From assembly GCA_023376005.1 (NCBI GenBank), contig CM042145.1, positions 15,242,299 through 15,306,298 on the forward strand: DNA of 64,000 nt, in the 5' to 3' direction. This DNA is from Doryteuthis pealeii (Eukaryota; Mollusca; Cephalopoda; Myopsida; Loliginidae). A program made the position numbers and the translations under genes. Below are positions 1 to 9,179 of this stretch, piece after piece (the stretch's first letter is position 1; the number at the start of each line of letters is the position of its first letter). The notes beneath the pieces are model-generated. The model had not been told where the DNA came from. It worked only from the letters and a program-made list of their open reading frames with translations, and searched no databases.

Positions 1-205
1 TGATTACAGTGGTACCTTGATTTACGACTTTATTTCGTTCTGTGACCGAGCCCGTTACTCAATTTCCTCGTATATCAAATCCATTTAAAGCATTGAAATT
101 AACGGAAATCTCATTAATCCGCCACCCCTCACCCCATCCCCACCAAAAACACCCTAATTTTTTGTTTCGTGTTTTTTAGATAAGAAAATAACTCTGTATT
201 ATATG

Positions 206-262
206 AAAGAATTTTCGCTTAAACCTGTCAGTGAGATCGGATTTCCATATCACTGACAATCT
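206..262 (-). mobile_element. Inverted 5' piece of a LINE (reverse transcriptase C-terminal region)
   Basis: Read on the minus strand this short stretch encodes LSVIWKSDLTDRFKRKFF, the segment that in this LINE family immediately precedes the region encoded on the plus strand from about 270. The two pieces are therefore neighbours in the parent element but point in opposite directions here. That is the signature of 5' inversion (twin priming) during insertion. Family assignment rests on recognising the protein motif. Confidence 0.6.
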
Positions 263-263
263 G

Positions 264-701
264 TTTAAAGCAGCCCAAGCCGTAGTTGTTTCAGTGTTAC
301 TGTACGACTGCACTACTTGGACTCTAACGAAGCGCCTAGAGAATAAGCTCGATGGGAGTTGCACAAAAATGCTGTGCGCAATCTTAAACAAGACGTGGAA
401 ACAACACCCCACGAGAAAACAGCTGTATGGCCACCTGCCCCATGTCACACAAACCATCCGTGTGAGGCGAACAAGACACGCTGGGCACTGCTGGAGAAGC
501 AAGGATGAACTCATTAGTGACGTTCTTCTGTGGAAGCCATCACATTGGCACGCCAGAGTAGACCGTCCAGCAAAGACATACATAGACAAACTCTGCGTGG
601 ATACTGGATACTGCACAGAGGACCTCCCAGGAGCAATGAATGATAGGCACGGTTGGCGAGAGATTGTCATGGACCTCCGTGCTGCTAGCGCGACAAAATG
701 A
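264..701 (+). pseudogene. 5'-truncated LINE, C-terminal end of the reverse transcriptase ORF
   Basis: An open frame of about 145 codons encodes the tail of a non-LTR retrotransposon polyprotein. Recognisable blocks in order are VSVLLYDCTTWTLTKRLENK, then a QHPTRKQLYGHLP block, RRTRHAGHCWRSKDELISDV, a GRPAKTYID-like block in which the glycine has become D, and a WRE block near the end. The catalytic RT fingers/palm and the endonuclease are absent, so the copy is 5' truncated and dead. The stop at 699-701 is followed by an ATGATAATGATGAT tail, like the short 3' repeats of RTE-type LINEs. The start codon at 231 is fortuitous. The opposite-strand frame over the same bases is a shadow except for 206-262. 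Related fragments lie at 57589-57762, 58262-58348 and 61183-61269. Confidence 0.8.
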
Positions 702-716
702 TAATGATGATTATAT

Positions 717-1800
717 GAAAACAAAATAGAATGGAAAGAAATGAATTGTTTTCTTTAATTACTACAAGCTTTTGTTTTTACTTCACTTTTGCTTAAGGTA
801 ATCTTGTTCACTGTTTTTTCTCTCGTCACGCTTTCCTCCCTTTCATCTACTGGGCATTTCAATAAAAACCTGTCTAATTTAAACATGAAAATTTATTTTT
901 ATGTCGAGTAGTAGTGAAATAACTATAAACTTTAAAAGACTCGTTTACTTATTGTGTATGACGTGTGACAAAAAAATGTTATGTAATTTACAAAAAAGTG
1001 ATATCGGTAAAATTGAAATGAAGAAAATTCTATATTTTTGATCTCCCACACACACACACAAAAAGATATTTATTTTATTTTTATAAAATTTTGAGGTAAA
1101 ATTTAAGTTTAGCGTCGGAAAAAGTTTCGCATCGAAAAAACAGATGGCTGCGCGCCAAACGTAAACTTAAAATAGTATGGAACATCACAAGTACATTTTC
1201 CCTCATACTTAAGTGAATTTCATTGACATAAAACAATTTGGAAACTTAAATGTTTTTAGTGAACTTACAATGTGCGTGAATTTTATGTGCCGTAATATGT
1301 TTTAATGTTTTTTAAAAAAAAATTTTATAAATAATATTTTTTAGTTTCCGCATCTATTACAGATTTGGAAACTTTAATGTTTTTAGTGAACTTGTATTGG
1401 AAAAATTATGGAATAATTATTTGCACTTGACACCAGGGGCTGAAATCGCCAATATACGATATTGGTGCCTAAATTGAATTCCATGACTAAATTACTTATA
1501 GTGTTGTGCAGATACCAGCGAGAAGTCTAATCCAATCGCTTCCAATACCTTTAAAAGAATCAGCAGATAAGTCTTGTCGCAAACGCCATTAAGTTTGCAA
1601 TTTGTACCTTTCTGAATATATATGTTTTTTTTAAATCTTCAATTGTTGTAATTGTCTTCTTCATTCGAATTTAATTGCCTATCTCTTAACCTGAGAAATT
1701 ATATGAAGCCCAACAAAAAGATCATACTTATTAGTTAGTAGTTGGCAACCTTCCGTCTATTTTAGACGATGGCGTAGTTTTTTTTTTTGTTTTTGTTTCT
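717..1800. other. AT-rich DNA, no gene seen
   Basis: No ORF, RNA or TE terminus is recognised. A 31-bp near-exact direct repeat (1236-1266 and 1363-1393, beginning ATTTGGAAACTT) and a short CA run near 1048 are the only structure seen. Confidence 0.6.
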
Positions 1801-1807
1801 CTCTCTC

Positions 1808-2200
1808 ACTTACAGCTACGTGAGTGGCTGAACAGACCGATCCTCGAATGGCAGTCTCTGATGCAATGGCTGCAAACAAAAGGTGATGCTTTCTGTAGGT
1901 GTTAGGGGAGCTGCTGTTTCCTCCTTTCTTTTAGCTCTCTTTTCTGTGGCAGTCTTTTTCCTCTCTTCTTCACTTCTTTTTGTTCCTTGTTTGACGAGGA
2001 GGCGCCAGGTTGCACGGTCTTCTGCACAAGCCTCCCACGTGTCTATGTCGATGCGGCAAGTCTCTCTTGCAGACATCCTTGAAGCGTAGACGTGGTCTCC
2101 CTGCCGGTCGGGTGCCCTCCACTAGTTCACCATACAGCAGGTCTTTGGGGATGCGGCCTTTGTTCATCCTTTGTTCATACTTATTAACATAAGCGTATCC
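1808..2200 (-). pseudogene. LINE C-terminal remnant with CxxC zinc-finger tail, two frameshifts
   Basis: On the minus strand the reading starts with RMNKGRIPKDLLYGELVEG and a GRPRLRFKDVCKRDL block. It shifts frame near 2070 into IDIDTWEACAEDRATWRLLV. It shifts again near 1895 into a C-terminal finger, FVCSHCIRDCHSRIGLFSH. The order (GRIPK..YGEL, GRP.LR.KDVCKRDL, W...A.DRA.WR, CxxC..SRIGL.SH) is the well-known C-terminus of a widespread animal LINE. The reverse transcriptase itself is missing. A second C-terminus of the same type is at 55596-55866 on the other strand. The plus-strand frames here are shadows. Confidence 0.8.
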
Positions 2201-2239
2201 TAAGGTCACTCGTACCTCAGATTTTAGCTCGCAACACAA

Positions 2240-2984
2240 AGCAAAAAATCGACAGAGTGACTATCGGAAATTGGGTTATCTGCCCCTATTAGTTCCTGGA
2301 ATCAGACGCCAGGGGCAGACCCCTAAAATTCCACAGAACAGACCCGACAGGCAACAGGGGCAGTACTAGCTGATACTAGCTGAACAACAGAAACACAGCG
2401 ACTTTACCGAACAACTTAGAGACATTGCAAAGACCAATATAATTAAGATAAGTGTATTTGAAACTCTTAGTATTACCTATAAATATATCCCCGCCAGGAG
2501 AAATTCCTCTGGCAACTCTGAAAGACAATTACACTACTCTTAAAGACATTTACAAAAGAAATGTATACACTCTAACACATTACTACTAACCCAGAATAAA
2601 CTGTTAACCCAAATATACATGCTATATTTGCCTTGTACCTTTCCTTTATACAACAGTCTTAAACGTAACTAATTGTCTACTTTATTTTTGTTATGACAGC
2701 TCGTTACTAGGAAAACTCGTAAGTCGGTGCACTTGCAAGTCAAACTATCAGTGTATAAGGAAAGTCACGACGGATCGCTTCTAGTCCAGCAGTTTGAGTA
2801 CTCGACAATTAATTGAGTGAAGTATTTCAGTTTTACATAACTCACGACACGTAGCTTAGTTGTGGAACAAGTCCATAAATATGGGGCAGCTGGGGAGAAT
2901 CAATGATTTGCTAATCTAGTTTGCTAACCATTACACTACGTGAAGTGTTCAACATTTCTATAGCACTTGGTTAGTTGATTGATT
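2240..2984. other. No gene seen; possible tRNA-like SINE head remnant
   Basis: Nothing coding is visible. The minus strand around 2915-2941 reads GTAATGGTTAGC, similar to a box A of SINE-B, but no box B follows, so it is only a possible remnant. Confidence 0.4.
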
Positions 2985-3240
2985 GGTTGGATTTTACGGG
3001 CATGTCAACCCCTGTGGGGCTATTTTATGCTGAAGACGTTTTTTTTGTTTTATATCATTTTTGTTGGGCATTCAAATTTTCATAAATTCATTGTTTTGAA
3101 CAGATTTTTAAAAAAACTCATTTTTTGATCTATTTAACCCATAGATGGGATCCTAATAGGTAATACCACTCCGAGTCAGAGTGGAGCTGGGAGTAATGAC
3201 AATGAAGGGGATGGGCCTTAACGTTGCCAGATTCAAAATT
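2985..3240 (+). repeat. R6 dispersed repeat, degraded fragment
   Basis: It shares with 12636-13325 the blocks GGGCATGTCAACCCC...TTTTATGC and CCCATAGATGGGATCC...ACCACTCCGAGTCAGAGTGG. It is the oldest-looking copy of R6 in the window. No terminus or coding capacity is seen. Confidence 0.6.
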
Positions 3241-3283
3241 TGTAACCAACTACTTAATTAGTTTTTTTTTTGTGATAATTGTA

Positions 3284-3463
3284 GTCGTCGGGGCGGCCTA
3301 ATGTCGGTATCAACCATAGAGCGAGTGAGTCTATCCCCTTTTCACTAGCGCTAGACCAAGGAGATTATTTTAGCGTCTGAGATGGAGCGCCACACCTATC
3401 ATCAGCACCACACTTTGCCGCACAGATCCCTGTGCTACCCATACGCTGAGTTTGGCGAGGGTA
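3284..3463 (-). mobile_element. SINE-A (tRNA-derived), 3' part; host of a solo LTR insertion
   Basis: The sequence matches the reverse of SINE-A (3' end GTCGTCGGGGCGGCC, body TCTATCCCCTTTTCAC and GGAGCGCCACACCTA). The copy stops at GGCGAGGG and resumes after the solo LTR as TATCGAACTAGGAACCTTG at 4459-4500, the expected tRNA box-B side. The two halves therefore belong to one element split by a 1-kb insertion. Confidence 0.85.
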
Positions 3464-3467
3464 GTTA

Positions 3468-4456
3468 TGTTGCATAATCTATGCGGTTGCATAAGATTAT
3501 TGTCAACCCCCTGTCAATTTCTGAAGGGATGGCCCCTTTTCATGTCACGGGCGGGACTTTCCATGGAATATTACAGAAACCCCGCGAAATACGTGAAGTC
3601 ACGTGGGTCCTGGTTGGGTCTCAGATCCAGCTTGGACGTCAGGCAGAGAAGGCATATCTGCCTTAGCTAGAGCTCACTTGCACACGCGTGCTGTGTTTAG
3701 TTAGAGGAAGATGTTTAGTTAAGTAAATAAAAGTTTAAATAAACAATATGGTTTTGTGGTTGATGAATGTCTTGGCAACAAGACTGACCTAGAAGAAGAA
3801 ATGAATCAAGGACGACCAACCAGCAAGAAAAGAGAAATAGAAGTCATAGAGAAAGAATAGAAACGACTAGAGATCAACAAAGAAGTAAGTTATGCATCTC
3901 TCTATCTACCTGTGTCTATCTCTCGCCCTCTCTCCAGTCAAAGAACACTTGTGTATGTGTAATATATTGTCTGATCGGTGCACTCAAGGACCGGGCTGAA
4001 TAGGAAGTGCATGGGGGCCAGGTGCAGCCTGGAAACGAAAACAGGATGTGGCCCCGACCTGACCTTTTGCACCTGAAAATGCAGGTGGATGTTTGTCATG
4101 ATTTCAGTGCAGAAATCTGTAGGCGTAGCCCTTAGCCAATGAAAACAACCTGCGTGGGCGAGGAGGCGTGTCTACAGAAAAAAATGCGTAGGTGTCACGA
4201 ACAAGGAGGCGTGACACCGGGGGTCAGATTACAAATAAAAGAAGCCCGTTGAGATCGATTAGGCAGACGGCGATCAGGTTCAAGATAACTCCCGAAGGCT
4301 CCACATTGCGTAACTCTGCCCACGACTCTCAGCTGTACACAACCGGGGAAAATAAACATCTCTTATATTTTCCTAATTACAAGTGTTTGTGTTTTTGACA
4401 GGTCCAGTGTGTAACATATGTACCCAACATGGGTATATGTGTATGAGTATGTAACA
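3468..4456 (+). mobile_element. Solo LTR, 989 bp, inserted in SINE-A
   Basis: The element begins TGTTGCATAA and ends GTATGTAACA, giving TG...CA ends with an inverted TGTTGC/GTAACA. It is flanked by the 4-bp direct repeat GTTA (3464-3467 and 4457-4460) and interrupts a SINE-A that continues on both sides. Near the 3' side it has a TATA-like ACAAATAAAAGAAG (about 4228) and an AATAAA signal (about 4350), the order expected for U3-R-U5 on the plus strand. No internal retroelement domain is present, so this is a solo LTR left by recombination. Superfamily is not determinable by eye (Gypsy or BEL are plausible). ORFs inside it are not genes. Confidence 0.8.
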
Positions 4457-4458
4457 GT

Positions 4459-4500
4459 TATCGAACTAGGAACCTTGTGATTCCTAGGCGGGATAAATGT
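4459..4500 (-). mobile_element. SINE-A, 5' (tRNA) side after the LTR insertion
   Basis: This is the continuation of the copy at 3284-3463. It holds the box-B half of the tRNA-like head in reverse orientation and is truncated before box A. Confidence 0.75.
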
Positions 4501-4612
4501 AATAATAGGATAATTTAGAAAGTATGGTTCCCACAACTTCAAAGCAGTCTTTGATTGAGTGGTGCTCATATGGATATTATAGACAATTTATTGCCGCCAC
4601 TATAACGAGTAT

Positions 4613-4733
4613 GGAGGCCCTCGTTGCGTAACGGTTATCATTATAGAAAGTGGACAAGTCTTAAACGAGGCTGTTTGCATTTGCCATACCCTTGGGAAAG
4701 GTATGAAACCAACTGTTCTCTCTTGTTACGATT
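4613..4733 (+). mobile_element. SINE-B (tRNA-derived), 5' part, broken by an LTR
   Basis: A tRNA-like head (GTAACGGTTATCATTATAG) is followed by the SINE-B body GAGGCTGTTTGCATTTGCC and ACCCTTGGGAAAGGTATG. It stops at TTCTCTCT, where the R3 LTR at 4734 begins. The 3' half is not recognised after the LTR. Confidence 0.75.
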
Positions 4734-5028
4734 TTTGTGGCCATTTCAGGGTGCAAGTGAGAGCACTTTACAGTGGAGATCCCTTGTGTTCCTTAGTGTT
4801 TGGTAGAATCCTTGTGTTTCTTAGTGTTAGGTAGAATCCTTGTGTTCCTGATCCGTCCGACAGTGTCGAATACCAGCATCTGAGGGGATTTCAAGATTGG
4901 TGATTAAATAGTTAATTAACCCCGTATTCGAGCATGTTGATTGGCTGATTGAATCCACGCGCCCACACAGAGTCTATAGGTTTAAGTGGTGGCCTACAGC
5001 ACACCTTATATGCCAAAATAATCCAACA
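4734..5028 (+). mobile_element. R3 solo LTR with 5-bp target-site duplication
   Basis: The element begins TGTTACGATTTT and ends AATAATCCAACA. It is flanked by TCTCT on both sides (4729-4733 and 5029-5033). A TATA-like AGTCTATAGG lies about 60 bp before the 3' end. Another full copy is at 51709-51989 (minus). Degenerate copies are at 41865-42142 and 56583-56702. No internal coding sequence is attached to any of them. Confidence 0.8.
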
Positions 5029-5033
5029 TCTCT

Positions 5034-5560
5034 TATGCAACACCAGCAGCATTAAGCGTAACAGACAACCGATTTCAAGATAATATATAACAACAACGGA
5101 CGAAAGAATTTGATTAATTTCGTTAATTTTAAATAAACAAAAGTTGGTAAATTTAGAAATGATATAGTCTTCCTTTCACTCGATGAGGTGTTAGGGGGGT
5201 GGTGAGTGGCCGGGTGACTTGGTTGTGTGTGGTGTAGTGATGTGGCGTAGCTCGGTAGGTTCAGCTGTCTTTGATCTTGTCCGAAATGTGATGCTGTGTA
5301 CCAGTGCCGAAGTTAACTGCCTTCGTGACTCTTAGTCGACCGTTTTCATAACTGTATTTGGGATCGAAATTGCCTTTGGAAATCCCTGGGAGGAAGCTTA
5401 TGATTGGTTGATAAAAAAAAGGACTTTTTTAATTGTCTTTTAATTTAGTTTTTTTTTTTTTTTTACCCGGCAGCTTGCGTGGAGCCGCATATGCAAAGAT
5501 ATGTTTTGTTCATTGTGTTTGAATCTACTGTCGGGTCAACATCCGTTTGATGTTACTGTG
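5034..5560. other. No gene seen
   Basis: AT-rich, then a GT-rich stretch (5200-5290) and a poly-T run (5448-5464). No repeat match within the window was recognised. Confidence 0.5.
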
Positions 5561-5564
5561 GGGT

Positions 5565-5915
5565 GGCAAGAGGTTTAACGTTTTAGGTTTAAAAGGTAGT
5601 TGATTATTCCTGATGGGTGTTCCTAGGGTTTGCTTTTAACACCATCTTATTTGGTCGTCGCGCTGAAAAAGGAAGAGACAAAGACAAAAGGTTGTTTTAT
5701 GATTTAGGCTTTATTCACGGGCCATAGCCACCACGTGACAAGGAAATATCTCCCTGGCCAATAGTGGTGTCTAGACACAGTTAAGGCCTAAGTCAGAAAG
5801 GTCAAGAGATTGTCTTGGGGGTCGGAAGTGGACCCTTTTCCCCGCACATGCTCGGAGCGTTCTTCCGGTGAAGGCTCGTTGGAGTTTGTTATTTTTTTAA
5901 TTTGAATTTTATGTT
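5565..5915 (+). repeat. R4 dispersed repeat
   Basis: About 330 bp shared with 50394-50735, 50850-51175 and, inverted, 45830-46060. Conserved landmarks are TTTAACACCATCTTATTTGG, GATTTAGGCTTTATTCACGG, GGTCGGAAGTGGACCC and a T-rich tail. No ORF or clear termini are seen, so the class is unknown. Confidence 0.7.
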
Positions 5916-5924
5916 GTTAGGATT

Positions 5925-6282
5925 ATCTTCACATTGGCCTGGAAGAGTTATCTTCCCGCTGGGTTGCTGCTTGTTCTCACCAGGGGCTATAGTATTTAAG
6001 CGCCTGATTCAAATGCTTCTTCCTCTTTTAGCTACATCTTCTGGAACGACCACATGGGTTAGACCATTGTGACACCCTTCTCGGTGGGGGCTTCTGCCCC
6101 CAACGCTATGCTACTCTTCTGGAGGCTTCGCCCCCCCCCCCATCACTAGTAAGTGATTGTGTATGTACGGACTCTCCAGTCCTTTTATCTCTACTCTTGT
6201 ATGTTTATATACGTGTATTTTATTGTTTCTGTATCTTGTCTTATTTCTGTGCTGTTTACAATATAAAATGTTTTGCCCAACA
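5925..6282 (+). mobile_element. R2 LTR-like element, copy 1
   Basis: The element starts TGTTAGGATTATC and ends GCCCAACA, so its ends are an inverted TGTTRGG/CCCAACA as in LTRs. It contains a TATA-like TATAGTATTTAAGCGCC 70 bp in and a GC-rich inverted pair GGGGGCTTCTGCCCCC. It sits in the T-rich tail of R4. The flanking 5-mers (TATGT, AACGT) match only partly, so the target-site duplication is unclear. The sequence is shared with 8690-8973. Confidence 0.55.
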
Positions 6283-6547
6283 AACGTGTCGGAGTTGTAT
6301 GTTCATATATTAACCATGAATCTTACAATGTTAATCCCCACATTACATTTCTTCAGCCAAATATCTTTGTTATATTCTGTTCCAAAGTATTTAAGTTTTT
6401 TTTTGTTTTTTCTGGTGAGTGAGTGTATTGAGTTATTGAACTTGTGAATCAAAAAAGATATTTATTTTTGTTGTATAACAAAGATCAGCTAGGGTTTCTA
6501 GTTACATGACCTCTCACCAGGCTAGGATACGAAAGTCTTTTTAACGT

Positions 6548-6687
6548 GGTGAGCCACGCACAAACCGAAGATCATGCTAGTGCAAAAAAACAAAAAAAAA
6601 AAAAAACAAAAAAAAACACCAAACAATTGGTTCCCGTCGGTATTCTCCTTTTACGGCGCCTTGGGCACCGGGCAATAAATCCAGTCC
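6548..6687 (+). repeat. R7 dispersed repeat, left half, split by a MITE
   Basis: It matches 7340-7540 (GCACAAACCGAAGATCATG, GGGCACCGGGCAATAAAT, CCAGTCC). An A-rich run is inserted at 6584-6616. It is interrupted at CCAGTCC by the element at 6688-6911 and resumes as TCCTGTCCCTTTGAATCG at 6917. Confidence 0.7.
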
Positions 6688-6911
6688 GGTTATTTCCTAT
6701 AACTCCAACCTAAAAAAAAGGGGGAACCACTCTTATTGACTGACAAATTATTTATTTATTTATTGATCTACTAGGAAAAAAGAAGACGGGGTTAGGGTTA
6801 CGGTTAGGGTTTAGGGTTAGTTTAATAGGAAAATAATGGGTAGATTAATTAACAGATAAAATTCATTCAGAGTGGTTCCCCTTTTTAAGGTTGGGGTTAT
6901 AAGAAATAACC
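6688..6911. mobile_element. 224-bp MITE with terminal inverted repeats, nested in R7
   Basis: The left end GGTTATTTCCTATAACTCC and the right end (reverse complement GGTTATTTCTTATAACCCC) form terminal inverted repeats that extend about 45 bp with a few mismatches. The interior is AT-rich apart from a telomere-like block. No coding capacity is present, so it is non-autonomous. Confidence 0.75.
6791..6823 (+). repeat. Interstitial telomere-like repeat
   Basis: Four to five units of degenerate TTAGGG (GGTTAGGGTTACGGTTAGGG then TTTAGGGTTAG). It lies in the middle of the MITE, so it was probably carried there by it. Confidence 0.7.
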
Positions 6912-6960
6912 CCCGGTCCTGTCCCTTTGAATCGAGGGGTTAAGTGTTGCCGGGGAAAAA
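6912..6960 (+). repeat. R7 dispersed repeat, right half
   Basis: This is the continuation of 6548-6687 after the MITE. Confidence 0.6.
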
Positions 6961-7339
6961 AAGCTTGCGTTGAAAAAAATGAAAAATTCTTAATGATATA
7001 GTTCCCTCACTATAAAGCGTTGTTCAAACCTATCTATCGCTTAATGGTCTTATTTACTTAAGGTATAAGAATTTACTGAACACCGCTCCCACGGTCGAAA
7101 ATGTCCAAGAGTACCGAAATATGTATCCAATTTTATAAACGTTTAAAAACACTCTTAGAAATAACATTAGTGAAATCTACATCGGCTTGTTTCAAAGTGA
7201 TAGAGAGTTTATTAGTTTAATAACGGGAAACGCAAGAAGAAATAGATTTGTCTACTCATATTGGCATGGGGAAGGTCTGTCCGAGAAAACATACTATATT
7301 TACCACGTACCCCACGTGTACGGTTTAGGCACAAGGCTC
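6961..7339. other. No gene seen
   Basis: AT-rich flank between two R7 copies, with no recognised repeat or ORF. Confidence 0.5.
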
Positions 7340-7540
7340 TATTAATGTGGGCCACCCACAAACCGAATCTCATGGGTGGCGGGTGCAAAAAAATGCGTTG
7401 ATCCCTCAAGGGAGGCGCCTCGGGCACCGGGCAATAAACCCAGTCCTGTCCCTTTAAATCGACGGGACGGGTATTGTCTGGGAGGGGGGATAGCCCCCTG
7501 GGATCAACCGCTGTTAATTACAGCAAACCCTGCCCGAGGA
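7340..7540 (+). repeat. R7 dispersed repeat, uninterrupted copy
   Basis: It holds GGCCACCCACAAACCGAATC, GGGCACCGGGCAATAAACCC, AGTCCTGTCCCTTTAAATCG and AGCCCCCTGGGATCAACC. This copy defines the pre-insertion sequence of the split copy upstream. The ORFs across it are not supported as genes. Confidence 0.6.
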
Positions 7541-7638
7541 CCGGATCTACATGTGTCCGAGAACACATACACAAATAGAAAAAAAAGAAAAAAAGAAAGA
7601 AAGAAGAAGATATCAATGAAAGGAAGAATTGCCGAAAA

Positions 7639-7639
<1 letters not shown>

Positions 7640-7671
<32 letters not shown>
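7640..7671. repeat. (TA)n microsatellite
   Basis: About 16 AT dinucleotides directly abutting the SINE-A copy at 7672. Confidence 0.9.
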
Positions 7672-7674
<3 letters not shown>

Positions 7675-7893
7675 AGCATCAGCCGGATAACGAGGGAGTC
7701 TATCCCCTTCTCACTTGCCAGGGAGATTATTTTTGCTGATGTGGAGCGCCACACCTACAATCAGCCCCCTACAACCGCACAGATCAGTTACCTAAGCAGT
7801 ACTACTCATACGCTGAGTTGACAGGAACCGGTATCGAACTATGAACCTAACGATTCCTAACCGGGTGTTCTACCGACTGAGCTGAAACTATAC
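7672..7893 (-). mobile_element. SINE-A, near full length
   Basis: Reverse orientation. The tRNA-like head is complete on the minus strand (TTTCAGCTCAGTCGGTAGAA as box A region, then GAACCGGTTCC-like box B degraded). The body carries GGAGCGCCACACCTACAATC. It is divergent from the other copies. Confidence 0.7.
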
Positions 7894-8112
7894 TTATTTT
7901 AACTAAAAGTAAAATTGCATAAGTTTTATGCAATTTTATTTTTGGTTAAAGACGTGTTAGGGCTCTATTTTTGCTTTCAGTTCTGTAGAGTTTGGTCGTA
8001 AATAATATCTAATAATATCAGGAGATGATTATGAAACAACAAGCAGTGATCAGGGATGTACTTATTTTTAGACTGTTTTTGCTTACATAGTTTCAATGTT
8101 GCAAGAGTTTAG

Positions 8113-8302
8113 TAGTAGTAAAGTTGGTGGTGTGCCCTACTGTCAAAGAGGGAGTCTATCTCCTTTCACTAAGCTAGACAAGAGAGATTGTTTTTGCGTC
8201 TGAGGTGGAGCCCCACACCTACCATCAGCTCCTCACTTTACCGCATAGATCCCTGTGCTACTCATACGCTGAGTTAGCGAGGGCCGATATCGAACCACAA
8301 TT
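8113..8302 (-). mobile_element. SINE-A, lacking its tRNA head, joined to 28S rRNA sequence
   Basis: The body matches SINE-A (GAGGGAGTCTATCTCC, ACACCTACCATCAGCTCC, ATACGCTGAGTTAGCGAGGG). It ends at TATCGAACCACAATTCTTG, where 28S sequence begins. Box A is therefore missing. Confidence 0.75.
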
Positions 8303-8612
8303 CTTGTGTGCCAGGCCCATTCGGTGTGGATGGCGAGCGACGGTCTTCGATCCGAGAGTCGGGTTGCTTGGGAACGCAGCCCAAATCGGGTGGTAAGCTC
8401 CATCCAAGGCTAAATACCGGGACGAGTCCGATAGTCGACAAGTACCGTGAGGGAAAGTTGAAAAGAACTTTGGAGAGAGAGTTCAAGAGAACGTGAAACC
8501 GCCCAGGGGTAAACGGGTGGGACCGTTCACCGCGATCGCGGGGGGACTCAGTCCGGTGCTGCTGCCACTGCTAAAGGCCGCTGCGGTCGTCGTTCGTTCG
8601 CTTCGGCGGACG
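8303..8612 (+). rRNA. 28S (LSU) rRNA fragment, pseudogene, D1-D2 region
   Basis: About 300 bases read as large-subunit rRNA in sense orientation. Conserved blocks are GAGTCGGGTTGCTTGGGAA, GCAGCCCAAATCGGGTGGTA, GAGTCCGATAGTCGACAAG, TACCGTGAGGGAAAGTTGAA, GAGAGAGTTCAAGAGAACG and TGAAACCGCCCAGGGGTAAA. These run into a GC-rich stretch consistent with the D2 expansion segment. Substitutions occur at normally invariant places (for example AACTTTGG for AACTTTGA, and AAGCTCC for AAACTCC), so it is a dispersed pseudogene and not part of an rDNA unit. No 5.8S, 18S or ITS is nearby. The ORFs here are fortuitous. Confidence 0.9.
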
Positions 8613-8689
8613 TTTGCTGATATTAATCTGATATTAATAAATATATCTTATTTGTCCAATTTGACACATAGCCTAGTGGATAAAGGAGG

Positions 8690-8973
8690 TGTTGGGATTA
8701 TCTTCCTATTGGCCTGGAAAAGTTATCTTCCCGTTGGATTTTTGTGCCGACCACCAGGAGGTCTGGTATTTAAGCACAAGGTTTAAACTCTTCTGCCTCT
8801 TTTAGCTACATCTTCTGGAACGACCACATAGGTTAGACCATTGTCACACCCTTCTCGGTGGGGGCTACTGCCCCCAACGCTATGTAACTCTCCTGGGGTC
8901 TTCGGTCCCCATCACTAGTAAGTGATTTTGTATGTACGGATTCTCCAGTTCTTTTATCTTTACTGTTGTATGT
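8690..8973 (+). mobile_element. R2 LTR-like element, copy 2, 3' truncated
   Basis: It starts TGTTGGGATTATCTTCC and follows copy 1 (5925-6282) through the TATA-like GTATTTAAGCAC, TTTTAGCTACATCTTCTGG and ATCACTAGTAAGTGATT. Similarity stops near 8973, before the CCCAACA end. Confidence 0.6.
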
Positions 8974-9179
8974 TTGTGTAATAACTTTGAATCCTACAGA
9001 GTTATGTTAAGACAGTTCTAAGTGACAGTTATCTCTAGACTGTAGGTTCAATCTTGGTCAGGGGTAGCAGTAACATAGAATAAAAATTAACACAGCTTAA
9101 CACCTGTACCCCAGCTGAATGAGAACAGGATACCCCCATGGACTGAATAAAGGGTTAGGTTCAAAGTTCTGTGATGGCT

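Noticed and set aside
176..724. 182-codon minus-strand ORF
   Set aside because: It is antisense to the LINE tail; only the 206-262 part carries signal, explained by 5' inversion.
3553..3562. GGGACTTTCC as a functional NF-kB site
   Set aside because: One exact 10-mer in 64 kb can occur by chance; noted only as part of the solo LTR.
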